Assembly: GCA_012523705.1 (NCBI GenBank)
Contig: JAAYTU010000013.1
Location: 1 to 55,553 of the forward strand
Direction: 5' to 3'
Length of the DNA stretch: 55,553 bases
Source: Clostridiaceae bacterium
Lineage (GTDB): Bacteria > Bacillota > Clostridia > DSM-8532
Positions within the stretch are counted from its first letter, which is position 1, and every line of letters starts with the position of its first letter. The notes under the pieces are model-generated. The model was not told the DNA's origin, searched no databases, and saw only the letters and a list, made by a program, of their open reading frames with translations. The translations under genes and the position numbers were made by a program. Of the stretch, positions 11,691 through 21,098 are shown piece after piece.

Positions 11691-14042
11691 CTACCACAGC
11701 TTTGTTACCAAAACTGTCATATCATCATGCATAGACTCTGACCTAGCTATAGCCTCATTTAAGATTACATCTGCCATGACTTGAGGGTTGATAGTATCAA
11801 GTTTTTCAACGAATTGCTGAAGATTATCAGTATCCTTTTTGGCCAAAAAAGCCTCTAAAACTCCATCTGAGAGCATGATAAGAATATCGCCCCCCGTCAT
11901 TCGTATTGATTTATAATGAGAGTAACCTATGGCGTTTGGATTGTCATTCAACTCATCCATTTCTATAATCGCAGTTTCATGCCTCTTCTTAACAACCGAG
12001 GGCGAAGCATCATATTTAAAAAAGGAAGCCTCTCCATTATAAAGATCTATCGCACAGATATCCAGAGTGGCTAAGCGATCCTCGTTACCTCGCATATTTA
12101 AGTATAAATTAATAAATCTTACAGTCAGGTTAATGTCGATCCCGTCTTCAAGAAGACTTTCTAAAATTTGAATAGCTGTCCTGCTATACTTTTCGGCCTG
12201 CCTGCCGCTGCCTGTTCCGTCACTGATAGCACTTACATGAAATCCACTGCTCGGTATGAAAAACGCGAAGGTGTCACCCGAAACACTGCTTTCATCCTTA
12301 CTGACTCTTGCCACGCCTGTAACTGTTTTATACCTGGGCTTTTTCATATACTTTATAACCGAGTAACCCATCAAATCCCTTCTACACTCACCTATCCGAA
12401 TAAAATTATTCTGAACATTTTCACGGACAATTTCATCTAAATCATCAGCATCAATCTTGTTCTTTGCTTCAAAAACCACCTCTAAGAAAGGCTTTGATTC
12501 TTTGCCATGATGGAAACGAAATCCCGATACAGGCACTCCTTTGCTCTCTGCTGCACAAAGGAGTCTGAATTCTGTTTCAGTATCCCTGTCAGACAGATTG
12601 TTCATATTTCGGGCCAGGCTCATTATCCCTGCAGAAATAACCACTGATTGCTGACTAAGAAGCATCCTGCTTTCATTTAATCTTTCACGCCAGACCTTAT
12701 CTGCCTTATAAATTGAGTGAGCCATACTCAACGAATCGAAGAACTTATCCGGATTTTTACATACAGTTCTAAACCATTGGGGTATCTCAACCCGCCCCCT
12801 TTCATCCACCTTTAAATCAGATAGGGAATCCTCTACCATTTTATAGGTCTTATATAAATATGTATTCCAGCATCTGTTACACATACTACACCTACTGCAA
12901 ACCCTTTCTGCTACCGCCTCTATTATCCAACGGACTGTGGAGCTGTCTTCATCCTCAGAATCAATTAAGCCTTCATCAATGCTTCTTGATACCCTCATAA
13001 GAGATTTCCCGAGGACGAACAGTCTGTCGGCAGCCTCATGTGTAATACCTAAATCATAATGCTCTGATCTTTCGGCTCTTTTTATTCCTGCCAGTTCATC
13101 CCCTAAAAAGCCAGCTAGTGAATTAGGAATAATCAAAAAGATTAGACCTGCAGCAAGGGATTCATAGTATTTTACTATTAGTACCCCATCTAAAATTGAA
13201 AGAGCAGAAAAGACTATAATGGCTAGGAGCCATAGCATACCACCTGTCCTTCGCTTTTTAGTTGATATTCCGGCGGCGGCACCTGCTAAAGCAAACATCC
13301 CCGGCACCTGAAGGGTTCCCGGAAAATCCATCAGGGCTACAACAATTCCTAATCCGGCACCTATCATGGCGCCCATAGCACTGCCCTTTCTGCCCGCAAT
13401 GATTAACACCGCAAGGCCTGCCAGTATAGTAGCTAATTGACAATTCCATAATAGAACCTTTGAGAAGCTTATAATTACAATGCTAAGAAAAATCGACTTT
13501 GCAATGAGAGTTTTTTTATCAAAAATATTGATGCTTCTTTTTGAACTAAAACTTATGGCTGCAGGGGCTAAGGTAATAGACAGTGTAAGTACAAGCAGTG
13601 AATTTAGTAATGAGACTACTACATCGTATAGCTGGAGACCTTGAACCAAACCCCTTAATATCCCGCTAAAGACTACTATGAACGACATCAGTATTGCCCT
13701 GGAGTTTATAGTCTCCTTTTTGCTGCCTGTTACAAACACTACATATGACAGAAGCTCAAAAAGCACCAGGACTAATAATTGTCTAACAGTTTCATAGAAA
13801 TCTGTGTAGATAGCGTTTCCAAGAGTGATTACAAGAATGGAAATTATTCTTGATGCGCCATTTAGGCTTAATGACACATAAAATGCCGTGGGAAAGGGGC
13901 GTATCACACCAAACAGGCTGCCCCTCGAAAAAATAAATACGAATAGGAATGCTGCAAGCTGCGGCAGTTTAACATCCGAAATCTGACTTAGCAGATTACC
14001 AAAGGGTTTCCTTCGCTCCCTAAGTACACTTACACTTTCCAT
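11691..14042 (-). CDS. spoIIE: Stage II sporulation protein E (PP2C-type phosphatase)
   Basis: A membrane phosphatase that dephosphorylates SpoIIAA and so activates sigma-F in the forespore; it also interacts with the division machinery. About ten hydrophobic segments occupy residues 25-320. A central regulatory region follows with a Cys-rich patch (VCSRCSMCNRCW, about 395-406). The PP2M/PP2C phosphatase domain runs from about 560 to the end. Metal-binding aspartates are present in AISDGTGSG and LSDGVLEAF. The first of these motifs is usually DGMG, so the Thr is a small departure. The 783 residues are close to the family size. RBS GGAGG before the ATG at 14042. Confidence 0.95.
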   Translation of the reverse strand: MESVSVLRERRKPFGNLLSQISDVKLPQLAAFLFVFIFSRGSLFGVIRPFPTAFYVSLSLNGASRIISILVITLGNAIYTDFYETVRQLLVLVLFELLSYVVFVTGSKKETINSRAILMSFIVVFSGILRGLVQGLQLYDVVVSLLNSLLVLTLSITLAPAAISFSSKRSINIFDKKTLIAKSIFLSIVIISFSKVLLWNCQLATILAGLAVLIIAGRKGSAMGAMIGAGLGIVVALMDFPGTLQVPGMFALAGAAAGISTKKRRTGGMLWLLAIIVFSALSILDGVLIVKYYESLAAGLIFLIIPNSLAGFLGDELAGIKRAERSEHYDLGITHEAADRLFVLGKSLMRVSRSIDEGLIDSEDEDSSTVRWIIEAVAERVCSRCSMCNRCWNTYLYKTYKMVEDSLSDLKVDERGRVEIPQWFRTVCKNPDKFFDSLSMAHSIYKADKVWRERLNESRMLLSQQSVVISAGIMSLARNMNNLSDRDTETEFRLLCAAESKGVPVSGFRFHHGKESKPFLEVVFEAKNKIDADDLDEIVRENVQNNFIRIGECRRDLMGYSVIKYMKKPRYKTVTGVARVSKDESSVSGDTFAFFIPSSGFHVSAISDGTGSGRQAEKYSRTAIQILESLLEDGIDINLTVRFINLYLNMRGNEDRLATLDICAIDLYNGEASFFKYDASPSVVKKRHETAIIEMDELNDNPNAIGYSHYKSIRMTGGDILIMLSDGVLEAFLAKKDTDNLQQFVEKLDTINPQVMADVILNEAIARSESMHDDMTVLVTKLW

Positions 14043-14150
14043 GTATGTTCCTCCGTTTTTTCTTTAGTACAGTATTAGATTATATGAGAGGAACAACAAA
14101 AATAGTATAAATTCCCTGTATTGCGGGAAATAGCGAAATATGAGAGGAGT

Positions 14151-14180
14151 GAGATAGGGGACGGTTCCGTGTCCTGTATC
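14151..14180. repeat. Copy of the GGGGACGGTTC palindromic repeat family
   Basis: GAGATAGGGGACGGTTCCGT followed by GTCCTGTATC matches the core and both arms. It overlaps the stop codon of the response regulator gene (14179-14181), so the repeat lies exactly at a gene end. Confidence 0.75.
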
Positions 14181-14796
14181 ACATGTTCTTGTACCAAAAA
14201 ATTGCCAGCTGGGTTCTGTCTCTCAAGTTTAGCTTTTCAAGTATTACGCTTATGTAGTTGCGTACAGTACCCTCGCTGAGAAATAGGGTTTCTGCAATTT
14301 CCTTGTTCGATAACCCGTTTGCCACTTTAGAAATGATTTCAATCTCCTTTTCAGTCAGATTGTAAGAATTAATACTTGTTTTAGGATTGTTTATAAGACT
14401 CGGGATTTTTGTAATAATTTCGTCCCCAAACACCCTTTGCCCCATAAAAACAGCTTTTACAGCGGCATTGATGCTGGCGAAATCCTGTTTCAAAATATAA
14501 CCTTTAGCGCCAATACGAAAGGCCGTAATAATATATTCATCATCCTGAAATGTGGTCAAAAACAAAATTTTAGCATCACTATGTTCATTAAGAATGGATT
14601 CTGCCGCCTGCAGCCCGGTCATGCCCTCCATTCTGATATCCATGAGCAAAACATCAGGATTTAGAGATTGGTATAATTCAATAGCTTCTTTCCCGCTATA
14701 ACCCTTAGCAACCACCTCTATATCCTTATCAGCCTCTAATATGGTTTTCAAAGATTCTACCACCAGTCTATCATCATCAATAATTACTATTCTCAT
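14179..14796 (-). CDS. NarL/LuxR-family response regulator (LnrK-like)
   Basis: A receiver domain (residues 1-118) with acidic pocket DDDR and phosphorylatable Asp in LLMDIRMEGM (about residue 53) is joined to a LuxR-type helix-turn-helix (LTEKEIEIISKVANGLSNKE, then TVRNYISVIL). The length of 205 residues is typical. The start overlaps the end of the sensor kinase gene by 4 bases, so the two are translationally coupled. With the upstream exporter genes this matches the organisation of B. subtilis lnrLMN-lnrJK. It most likely activates the ABC transporter promoter, where a dyad is seen at 19274-19285. Confidence 0.92.
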   Translation of the reverse strand: MRIVIIDDDRLVVESLKTILEADKDIEVVAKGYSGKEAIELYQSLNPDVLLMDIRMEGMTGLQAAESILNEHSDAKILFLTTFQDDEYIITAFRIGAKGYILKQDFASINAAVKAVFMGQRVFGDEIITKIPSLINNPKTSINSYNLTEKEIEIISKVANGLSNKEIAETLFLSEGTVRNYISVILEKLNLRDRTQLAIFWYKNM

Positions 14797-15875
14797 GAAG
14801 TTTGCAGCTCCTTTGGAATTGAAATGAATAATTCAAAGCCATTTTCAGTTGCTATGTTTATATTACCATTAAGAGAATTCACTCTGTCAGCCATGTTTTG
14901 AAGTCCTAATCCCTGGTCAGGCTGAAAGCTCTTAACATTCCCGTTATCCCTGATTACCAGCTGATAAAGGGCCGGATGCTCTGAGAGTATCACATGGGCC
15001 TCTGTTGCGTCAGAATGCTTGATAATATTTGTCAAAGCTTCTTTTATTATGGCCACGAAGGCATATTTAAGTTTTTTATCCGGATTGTTTGTGATATTAT
15101 ATCTATAATTAATCTCACAGAAGCTAAAGTCTTTAATAATCTCTCTGATGCTGGAGTCCAAGTCTATTGACTCGTCATACAGTCCATGTACACTTTTCCG
15201 TATGCTATTCATGGCTTTGGTCAGCGTCTCATTCAGGGTATTGATATTTTCGTCAATTCTCGAATCTTTGTTTAGAATCTTAAGCGCTCCTGCCTGTAAT
15301 ATCGAGCTGGAGAGCAAATGTCCGACATTATCATGAATTTCTCGTGCAATACGGTTTCGTTCATTTAGTGCAGCGGCATAGGCCTCACTGTCCTGTTTTT
15401 CTACAAGATCCCTGTTTTGCTTCTCCAGCTTAAACGACATTTCCCTCAATGCATCAATAAGCATGTTATGGTTTCCGTTCATCTTTATAATAAGCCCGGA
15501 GCGACTGGCAATTAATATAGACAGAATAAATATAGCAAATACTATTACAGCGGTCTGATATTTCCCTTCAATAGCTGATTTAATAAGGGGTATGATGGCA
15601 AGGAGGCTTGCGTATTTATACTTATCCAGAATTAGATCAAATACATACAACGGCAAAAAGAAAATAAGCCCGGGTATTACTACTGCTGAGATTATTAAGC
15701 ATAGAGCCAATACCGCTTTGAATCTGGAATTATCAGCATAGCTTAACAGGCAGCCTGCAATGAAGCTGATAAGCATAATAATTATGCTGGCTTCAATGCC
15801 CGGCTGAAAAGAGTATGCAGCCAGGCAGCAAAAATAAATAATTAATTTGTCATACAAACCGACTACTCTTTTCAT
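14793..15875 (-). CDS. Sensor histidine kinase, HisKA_3 (DesK/LnrJ-like)
   Basis: Five or six membrane segments in the first 130 residues have almost no extracytoplasmic domain, so it is probably an intramembrane-sensing kinase. A coiled stretch leads to the dimerisation/phosphoacceptor helix with His in IAREIHDNVGHLL (about residue 182). The ATPase domain has the N box (IIKEALTNIIKHS) and G box (DQGLGLQNMADRV). It is coupled to the downstream response regulator by a 4-base overlap. The context suggests that it senses membrane stress or a membrane-active compound exported by the ABC system; the ligand is not known. Confidence 0.9.
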   Translation of the reverse strand: MKRVVGLYDKLIIYFCCLAAYSFQPGIEASIIIMLISFIAGCLLSYADNSRFKAVLALCLIISAVVIPGLIFFLPLYVFDLILDKYKYASLLAIIPLIKSAIEGKYQTAVIVFAIFILSILIASRSGLIIKMNGNHNMLIDALREMSFKLEKQNRDLVEKQDSEAYAAALNERNRIAREIHDNVGHLLSSSILQAGALKILNKDSRIDENINTLNETLTKAMNSIRKSVHGLYDESIDLDSSIREIIKDFSFCEINYRYNITNNPDKKLKYAFVAIIKEALTNIIKHSDATEAHVILSEHPALYQLVIRDNGNVKSFQPDQGLGLQNMADRVNSLNGNINIATENGFELFISIPKELQTS

Positions 15876-15961
15876 TAATACTTACTTTTCCGTTTCCAAG
15901 TATTCAGCTCAATGTAAATCTTATCATTTTTACAGGTGTAGTACAACGAAGTTCAAGGTTT

Positions 15962-17122
15962 TCAACTGTATCTTCTTTCCTTTCTTATAACCATGGCAAG
16001 GGAAAAGAATGCTGCAGCAAACAGCATGACCACCGCCATATCAGAAAACACGGGCTTTAAAGTATCAAAGTTGAACTGTGTGAGCCGGGCTATCTGGTTA
16101 TTTGCATTCACGTACCAGTAAGAAGGGGTAAAGCTGCCAATCCTTAAGGTAACACTTCCCAACAGTTCAGTCGGGACAAAGACACCACTTATAAAACAGC
16201 TACCTAAAACCACAACATTGGTAAGCGCAGTTACAGCCTGAGTCCCCTTTGCAAGACTCCCGATCAAAAAGGCCAGGCCAGTTCCGCAAATAGTAAAGAT
16301 GAAGGAATTCAGAACATAGTAGAATGTGCTGGAATTAATATTATTCGAGTCTACAAGAAGACAAAAAGCAACCATTAAACCCCAAACCACAAAAGCATAT
16401 GTCAAATTTGCCAGCGAAAACTGTATATTAATAGCTGTATTACTTAGTGGTGAACAATTCACTCTCTTTTTGATATCAGTGTTATTAAAGGAGATCAAAA
16501 GCGCAGACATCCCGTAAATTAATATTGAGAGCAAAGGATAAACCATATAATTAAAGTAAATGCTGCTATAACTAGATGCTGAATTTTCAGGGCCTGCCAA
16601 AATGTCCACATGACCTTCTTCAGATAAATCCCTTTCTAAATACCTAACAAGCTCCCCCTGGGAAATTCCCTCCATATTCTGCACATATATTTTAGCCGTG
16701 TTCAGGTATTTGTTTACCAGTAAATCGATATAGGCACTGCTTGCCGAAGCCGGAACTATGGTCTTTTCAAGGTTTACATTTTGGCGATCCATAAAACTTC
16801 CGGTGAACCCTTCGGGGACACGAAGGATATATTTTACCCGCCCAAAGAACAGTGCGTCCTGCAGTGCTTCGGTTTCATCAGGAAGCTCGATAAAGTTTGC
16901 TACCTTGGATAGCTCAGCCTTTAGCCCTTCCACCAGGACACTCTCTTCCTCATTAATAAATGCAATATCGGTCTTTATATAGGAGAAATCCTCCAGCTCT
17001 TTCTGTGTGTTTGAAGCCGATGTGGCCATAATCGCAGAAAAAAGTAAAAAGATGAAAAAATATATAAGTAAGGTGGATATATTCTTTTTAAAGATTTTTA
17101 TACAAAGCTTATAAACGGGCAT
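15962..17122 (-). CDS. ABC-2 type permease, LnrN-like
   Basis: One N-terminal membrane helix (about residues 14-34), a large extracytoplasmic region (about 35-185) and then five or six membrane helices is the layout of ABC2_membrane_3 permeases. The protein has 386 residues. Its start lies inside the end of the first permease gene (14-base overlap) with GGAGG upstream. The two permeases probably form a heterodimeric membrane unit with the ATPase at 18257-19189. The family includes drug, polyene and bacteriocin exporters, and the substrate here cannot be read from sequence. Confidence 0.88.
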   Translation of the reverse strand: MPVYKLCIKIFKKNISTLLIYFFIFLLFSAIMATSASNTQKELEDFSYIKTDIAFINEEESVLVEGLKAELSKVANFIELPDETEALQDALFFGRVKYILRVPEGFTGSFMDRQNVNLEKTIVPASASSAYIDLLVNKYLNTAKIYVQNMEGISQGELVRYLERDLSEEGHVDILAGPENSASSYSSIYFNYMVYPLLSILIYGMSALLISFNNTDIKKRVNCSPLSNTAINIQFSLANLTYAFVVWGLMVAFCLLVDSNNINSSTFYYVLNSFIFTICGTGLAFLIGSLAKGTQAVTALTNVVVLGSCFISGVFVPTELLGSVTLRIGSFTPSYWYVNANNQIARLTQFNFDTLKPVFSDMAVVMLFAAAFFSLAMVIRKERRYS

Positions 17123-18245
17123 ATTTTCTCCTCCTAACTATCAGGTGAGTCCCCAATCCGAATATCAGAATATAGGCTGCCAATATAGCCATATTGGTGA
17201 AGTATCGGGAGAGACTGTCGTAATAATAAAGACTGTATAATGCATCTGTAAGAAGATTGATCGGATTTATATAAGATAATGCAGGAAGGTTTTGGGCAAC
17301 AATATACTTCATCTCTCCTACCATCATGCCGGCCAGAAATGACCCGCCCATAGTAACAGCAAGCAATATTGCAACCTTCATTGCCTCAGATTTTTTTACC
17401 ATGGCACTGATTAATGCACCCATAAATACACCGGCCACAGATCCTAAAATTGTAGTCAATAATACATACCCTGTTTTTGAGCCGAAGTCAATATTCAGAA
17501 CATACCGCAAAAAGGCCAGGAGTGTAAATGTCTCGACTATATGAATTAATAGTGCTGCGCTCATGCTATAAATAAAGGTTTTTATTTTGTGAACAGGCGC
17601 AACATTTATTCTTGCAGCCAGAGAACTGATATCGGCTTGTGTGTCATTAATAACCCTAAGCCCTAAAAACCCTCCATAAAAGCATGCCATTGCAATTAAG
17701 GAATAGAAAAAGTTCAGCACCACATCGGGCTCTGAGGCTGTAGCCGATACTTCTTTAATATAGTTTTCGCGGTGGGCTATGCTGTTTAAAACCTCCTGCG
17801 CCTTTTCAGGATTGCTGCTGATTATTGTCTTTACTGCTGATACTGTTTGGGTATAGGTATCGATAAAGCTTTTAATTATGCTTTGACTCAGCCCCGATTC
17901 CATTATTACGAGATTTATAGAGGAGCCGGCTTCTATATATCCTTTAATCGCACCATCTTCAAGGAGCTTTTTTGCTTCATCCTCAGATACGACCTTGAGA
18001 TTGAATAATCTGTCTTCGCCCTTTGACGCCTCCTCCAGAGTCATGGAAAAGCTCTGATCTTCCCTGTATTGGACATTGTCTATGACAGCGATGTCTATTG
18101 GCTCAAAGGAATCCGCTTTTCCAAGATTGGAAAGTGCCAGATGAAAAAACACCGCTAGGATAATCGGAAACATTATTGTCCAGAAGATAGTTGTCCTGTC
18201 TCTTAATAGACTTTTAAGCCTGTATGTGAAAATATGTCTGAACAT
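17109..18245 (-). CDS. ABC-2 type permease, LnrM-like
   Basis: A 378-residue permease with the same plan as its neighbour: a TM helix at about residues 20-40 (TIFWTIMFPIILAVFF), a large outer domain, then five or six TM helices from about 190 onward. The start ATG at 18245 has AGGGGGGAG upstream and lies 11 bases after the ATPase stop. Sequence similarity to the second permease is low but the topology is shared. It is part of the exporter operon with the two-component system downstream. Confidence 0.88.
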   Translation of the reverse strand: MFRHIFTYRLKSLLRDRTTIFWTIMFPIILAVFFHLALSNLGKADSFEPIDIAVIDNVQYREDQSFSMTLEEASKGEDRLFNLKVVSEDEAKKLLEDGAIKGYIEAGSSINLVIMESGLSQSIIKSFIDTYTQTVSAVKTIISSNPEKAQEVLNSIAHRENYIKEVSATASEPDVVLNFFYSLIAMACFYGGFLGLRVINDTQADISSLAARINVAPVHKIKTFIYSMSAALLIHIVETFTLLAFLRYVLNIDFGSKTGYVLLTTILGSVAGVFMGALISAMVKKSEAMKVAILLAVTMGGSFLAGMMVGEMKYIVAQNLPALSYINPINLLTDALYSLYYYDSLSRYFTNMAILAAYILIFGLGTHLIVRRRKYARL

Positions 18246-18256
18246 AATACTCCCCC

Positions 18257-19189
18257 CTAATCTCTTAATTCCTTGCCGGTAATTTCAAGGAAAACATCAT
18301 TTAATGTAGGGAGCTCAGAATATATATTCGCAAACTGAATATTCTCGTTTTTGATAAACTCCAGAACACTCTCCAGATTATTTTTCCCCTTGAGGGCCTT
18401 AATTTTAAGAATTGATTCTTTATACTCTACTGATGAAATGTTGGGTAAATCCCTCAGACTGTTAATTGATTTCTCAGGGACACCATAGGCTTCAATTGTG
18501 ATTTTTTCGCCTAGTGTGATCATTTCCTTGAGCTCTTCCTTTGTGCCTGTTGCAACGGCTTTACCCTTGTCAATGATGAGAATTCTGCTGCATATTTGCT
18601 CTACCTCCTCCATATAATGAGAAGTATAGATAACAGTTGCCCCTTGCCGGTTCATCTCTTCAATACCCTCCAGTATTTTGTTCCGGCTTTGGGGATCAAC
18701 TGCAACTGTAGGCTCATCAAGAATTATCAATTTAGGCTTATGAGCTATACCACATGCGATATTAAGCCTTCTTAACAATCCCCCGCTCAGCTTTTTGGGA
18801 GTAAACTTTTTATAGTCCTCCAAGCCCACGAATTTGATTGCGTCCTCCACGTAGTCCTTTCTCAGAATCTTATCATTAATATACAGACCACAAAAATAAT
18901 CTATATTCTCGTAAACTGTTAATTCTTCATAAACAGCCACATTCTGCATGACAATACCGATGTCACGCTTAATGTCATAAGCTGTCGGTGACATGGGCTT
19001 ATTGAATATCTCAATCTCGCCTTTATCATACTTCAGAAGGGAAAGGATACAATTTATGGCCGTAGTTTTGCCCGAACCATTTGGGCCTAACAGACCGAAA
19101 ACCTCCCCCTCTTTTACCGAGAAGGAGAGATGATCTAACGCAATTAAATCATCATATCGTTTCACAAGTTTCTTCACATTTACTACCAT
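18257..19189 (-). CDS. ABC transporter ATP-binding protein, LnrL/drug-export type
   Basis: An ATPase of 310 residues. Walker A is GPNGSGKTT (about residues 36-44), the Q-loop is in GIVMQNVAVYEE, the signature is LSGGLLRRL (the usual fifth residue Met/Gln is Leu), Walker B is LIILDEPTVAVDP, and the switch His is in YTSHYMEE. The C-terminal 80 residues form the extra domain found in DrrA/LnrL-type ATPases. It is the first gene of the operon: ATPase, two permeases, kinase, regulator. RBS GGAGG 8 bases before the ATG. A promoter and dyad operator lie upstream. Confidence 0.92.
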   Translation of the reverse strand: MVVNVKKLVKRYDDLIALDHLSFSVKEGEVFGLLGPNGSGKTTAINCILSLLKYDKGEIEIFNKPMSPTAYDIKRDIGIVMQNVAVYEELTVYENIDYFCGLYINDKILRKDYVEDAIKFVGLEDYKKFTPKKLSGGLLRRLNIACGIAHKPKLIILDEPTVAVDPQSRNKILEGIEEMNRQGATVIYTSHYMEEVEQICSRILIIDKGKAVATGTKEELKEMITLGEKITIEAYGVPEKSINSLRDLPNISSVEYKESILKIKALKGKNNLESVLEFIKNENIQFANIYSELPTLNDVFLEITGKELRD

Positions 19190-19242
19190 CTATGTTACCT
19201 CCAAATTTCCGTCTACATAAATGATAGCTAAATGACTCGTAT

Positions 19243-19285
19243 ATTATAAGTGTTATGAATCACTTTGAGGTGATGACAAATGTCA
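19243..19285 (-). promoter_or_regulatory. Exporter promoter with a dyad at about -42
   Basis: TATAAT (19248-19243, minus strand) is a perfect -10 with no good -35 sequence. Upstream, TGACA-AA-TGTCA (19274-19285) is a perfect 5-bp dyad inside a longer GTGA...TCAC context, centred about 43 bases before the expected start point. A weak -35 plus a dyad at that distance is the usual arrangement for activation by a NarL-family regulator. Confidence 0.5.
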
Positions 19286-19288
19286 CTG

Positions 19289-19317
19289 AAAACGCAAAAC
19301 AACCGTCCCCCTGTGTT
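19289..19317. repeat. Copy of the GGGGACGGTTC palindromic repeat family
   Basis: AACAACCGTCCCCCTGTGTT carries the reverse-complement core and one arm. It ends at the stop codon of the AAA protein gene (19317-19319). Confidence 0.6.
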
Positions 19318-20417
19318 TAGCGCATGAGCTCGCTTAAATCAATTTTATCCATATCCTCTACTGTGATTGTGGCGAGATCCTCGTCACTTACCGTTTCAGA
19401 GGGGGCGAGTCTGTCTGCCTGAATTGTCAGAAGTTTTTCAAACAGGTTTCGAACTGTACGTGCATTCGCAAAACTATCCGAACGGGTTTCATGAAGGAAA
19501 CCCATCATTTGCTCAACCTTTTCTTCGGCTTCAGAGGTAGTTTTGTAGCCGTTTTTATTGCACATAAGCCTGAAGATATCTAATAATTCCTCAGGGGAAT
19601 AGTCATCAAAGTTAATATATTTATTGAATCTGGATTGGAGCCCAGGATTTGAATCTAAAAACTCTTCCATCTTGTCGGGATAGCCTGCAACAATGACAAT
19701 TAAATCATCACGGTTATCCTCCATCGCTTTTAAGAGTGTTTCCACTGCCTCATGCCCGAAGTCATTTTCTCCACGGCGTGAAACTAAGGAATAGGCCTCA
19801 TCTATAAACAGGACCCCTCCCATGGCTCTTTCCACAACCTCCATTACTAGAGGGGCTGTTTGACCAACATATTTGGCAACGAGTCCTGATCTGTCTACCT
19901 CAACCAGATGCCCCTTTGAAAGAACGCCGATTTCTCTGTAGATCCCGGCAAGCAGCCTTGCCACAGTCGTTTTACCCGTTCCCGGATTTCCAGTAAAGAC
20001 AAGATGAAGGGACATCTCCACTTCGGGAAGCCCTCTTTCTTTGCGAAGCTTCATTATCTTTACCATATTGGTAAGGGATTTTACATCTTCCTTGACCTTA
20101 GTTAAGCCCACAAGGCTGTTTAATTCCTCCATGAGCTCCTCAAGGCTCTTCTGAGGCTCTTCGGGCTCAACGGGTTGGTCAGAAAAGGGGTTGTCTCCGG
20201 GATCAAACTGGGCGCCTTCAGAATCACCAAAATCCCTAGCATCAGCAGAATAATTATCCTTTTTATCATCAATTATTGGAAGTCTGCTGGTAAACAGATC
20301 GTCATACACATTTCGCAAAGGATTTCTCCTTAATAATGAATCCATTTCATCCAACAGGTTGTTAAGCTCATCATTATTCTTTTTTGAATTATTTAATGGA
20401 TTGTTATGATTATCCAT
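19317..20417 (-). CDS. CbbX/SpoVK-like AAA+ ATPase
   Basis: The first 90 residues are polar and probably disordered. They are followed by one AAA+ module with Walker A GNPGTGKTTVARLLAG (about residues 143-158), Walker B GVLFIDEAYSL, sensor 1 region VIVAGYPDKM and the Arg-finger region LQSRFNKYINF. These features place it with CbbX and the sporulation protein SpoVK rather than with proteases. No substrate domain is evident. The start lies 3 bases after the HAD gene stop, with GGGAG inside the end of that gene, so the two are coupled. It may be a protein-remodelling factor, and a role in sporulation is possible but not shown. Confidence 0.88.
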   Translation of the reverse strand: MDNHNNPLNNSKKNNDELNNLLDEMDSLLRRNPLRNVYDDLFTSRLPIIDDKKDNYSADARDFGDSEGAQFDPGDNPFSDQPVEPEEPQKSLEELMEELNSLVGLTKVKEDVKSLTNMVKIMKLRKERGLPEVEMSLHLVFTGNPGTGKTTVARLLAGIYREIGVLSKGHLVEVDRSGLVAKYVGQTAPLVMEVVERAMGGVLFIDEAYSLVSRRGENDFGHEAVETLLKAMEDNRDDLIVIVAGYPDKMEEFLDSNPGLQSRFNKYINFDDYSPEELLDIFRLMCNKNGYKTTSEAEEKVEQMMGFLHETRSDSFANARTVRNLFEKLLTIQADRLAPSETVSDEDLATITVEDMDKIDLSELMR

Positions 20418-20420
20418 AGA

Positions 20421-21077
20421 TTACTCCCATGTTTTTTGAATTATATCCAAATCTATTTCTTTTATTGATGATACCACATATTCAGCAAATGAAATATCCA
20501 GGTCCCCGGAATTTAGATTTTTAAAGCCTATACATTTCATTCCTGCAGATTGAGCCGCCTGTATTCCAAGGGGAGCATCCTCTATTGCAATACATTCTTC
20601 GGGCAAAACCCGCAGTTGTTCAGCAGCCGTAAGATAAATTTCGGGATCGGGCTTGCTCCTTGATATATGGTCAGCTGTAATTAATTTATCAAAAAACACC
20701 TTTAACCCGATACGGTTTAATATAAATTTCGCAAAATGCAATGGTGATGAGGTTGCAAGGGCTATTTTCAAACCCTTTCGTTTTGCCGCTCTCAACAAAT
20801 CCTTAATTCCGTCAATTGGTTCAAGTTCCTCGTTCATAAACCTTTGCATTTTATAGGATTTTTGCTTGTTCATGAGGCTCTCAACTGTTTCCGGGATGTT
20901 ATAACGCTTAATCAGAATATCCCACATTTCCTCGCTGCGAACCCCGATAAACTCGTAGTTCTCGCTTTCGGCAATAGTAATACCCATATCCTGCAATAGC
21001 TTGGTGTTAACTTCGATATGAATTGGTTCACTGTCAATTATTACCCCATCCATATCAAAAATCAATGCTTTTAACAT
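20421..21077 (-). CDS. HAD-superfamily hydrolase, beta-phosphoglucomutase/phosphatase subfamily
   Basis: The four HAD motifs are present: nucleophile DMDGVIID (residues 8-15), ATSSP (motif II, about 109-113), the Lys of SKPDPEIY (about 145) and the acidic motif IEDAPLGIQAA (about 170). A helical cap domain sits between motifs I and II. The 218 residues fit sugar-phosphate phosphatases or beta-phosphoglucomutase. The substrate cannot be deduced. It lies between pcrA (21 bases upstream) and the AAA gene (3 bases downstream), probably one transcript. Confidence 0.9.
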   Translation of the reverse strand: MLKALIFDMDGVIIDSEPIHIEVNTKLLQDMGITIAESENYEFIGVRSEEMWDILIKRYNIPETVESLMNKQKSYKMQRFMNEELEPIDGIKDLLRAAKRKGLKIALATSSPLHFAKFILNRIGLKVFFDKLITADHISRSKPDPEIYLTAAEQLRVLPEECIAIEDAPLGIQAAQSAGMKCIGFKNLNSGDLDISFAEYVVSSIKEIDLDIIQKTWE

Positions 21078-21098
21078 AAAAATCTCCTGTGAAAATGA

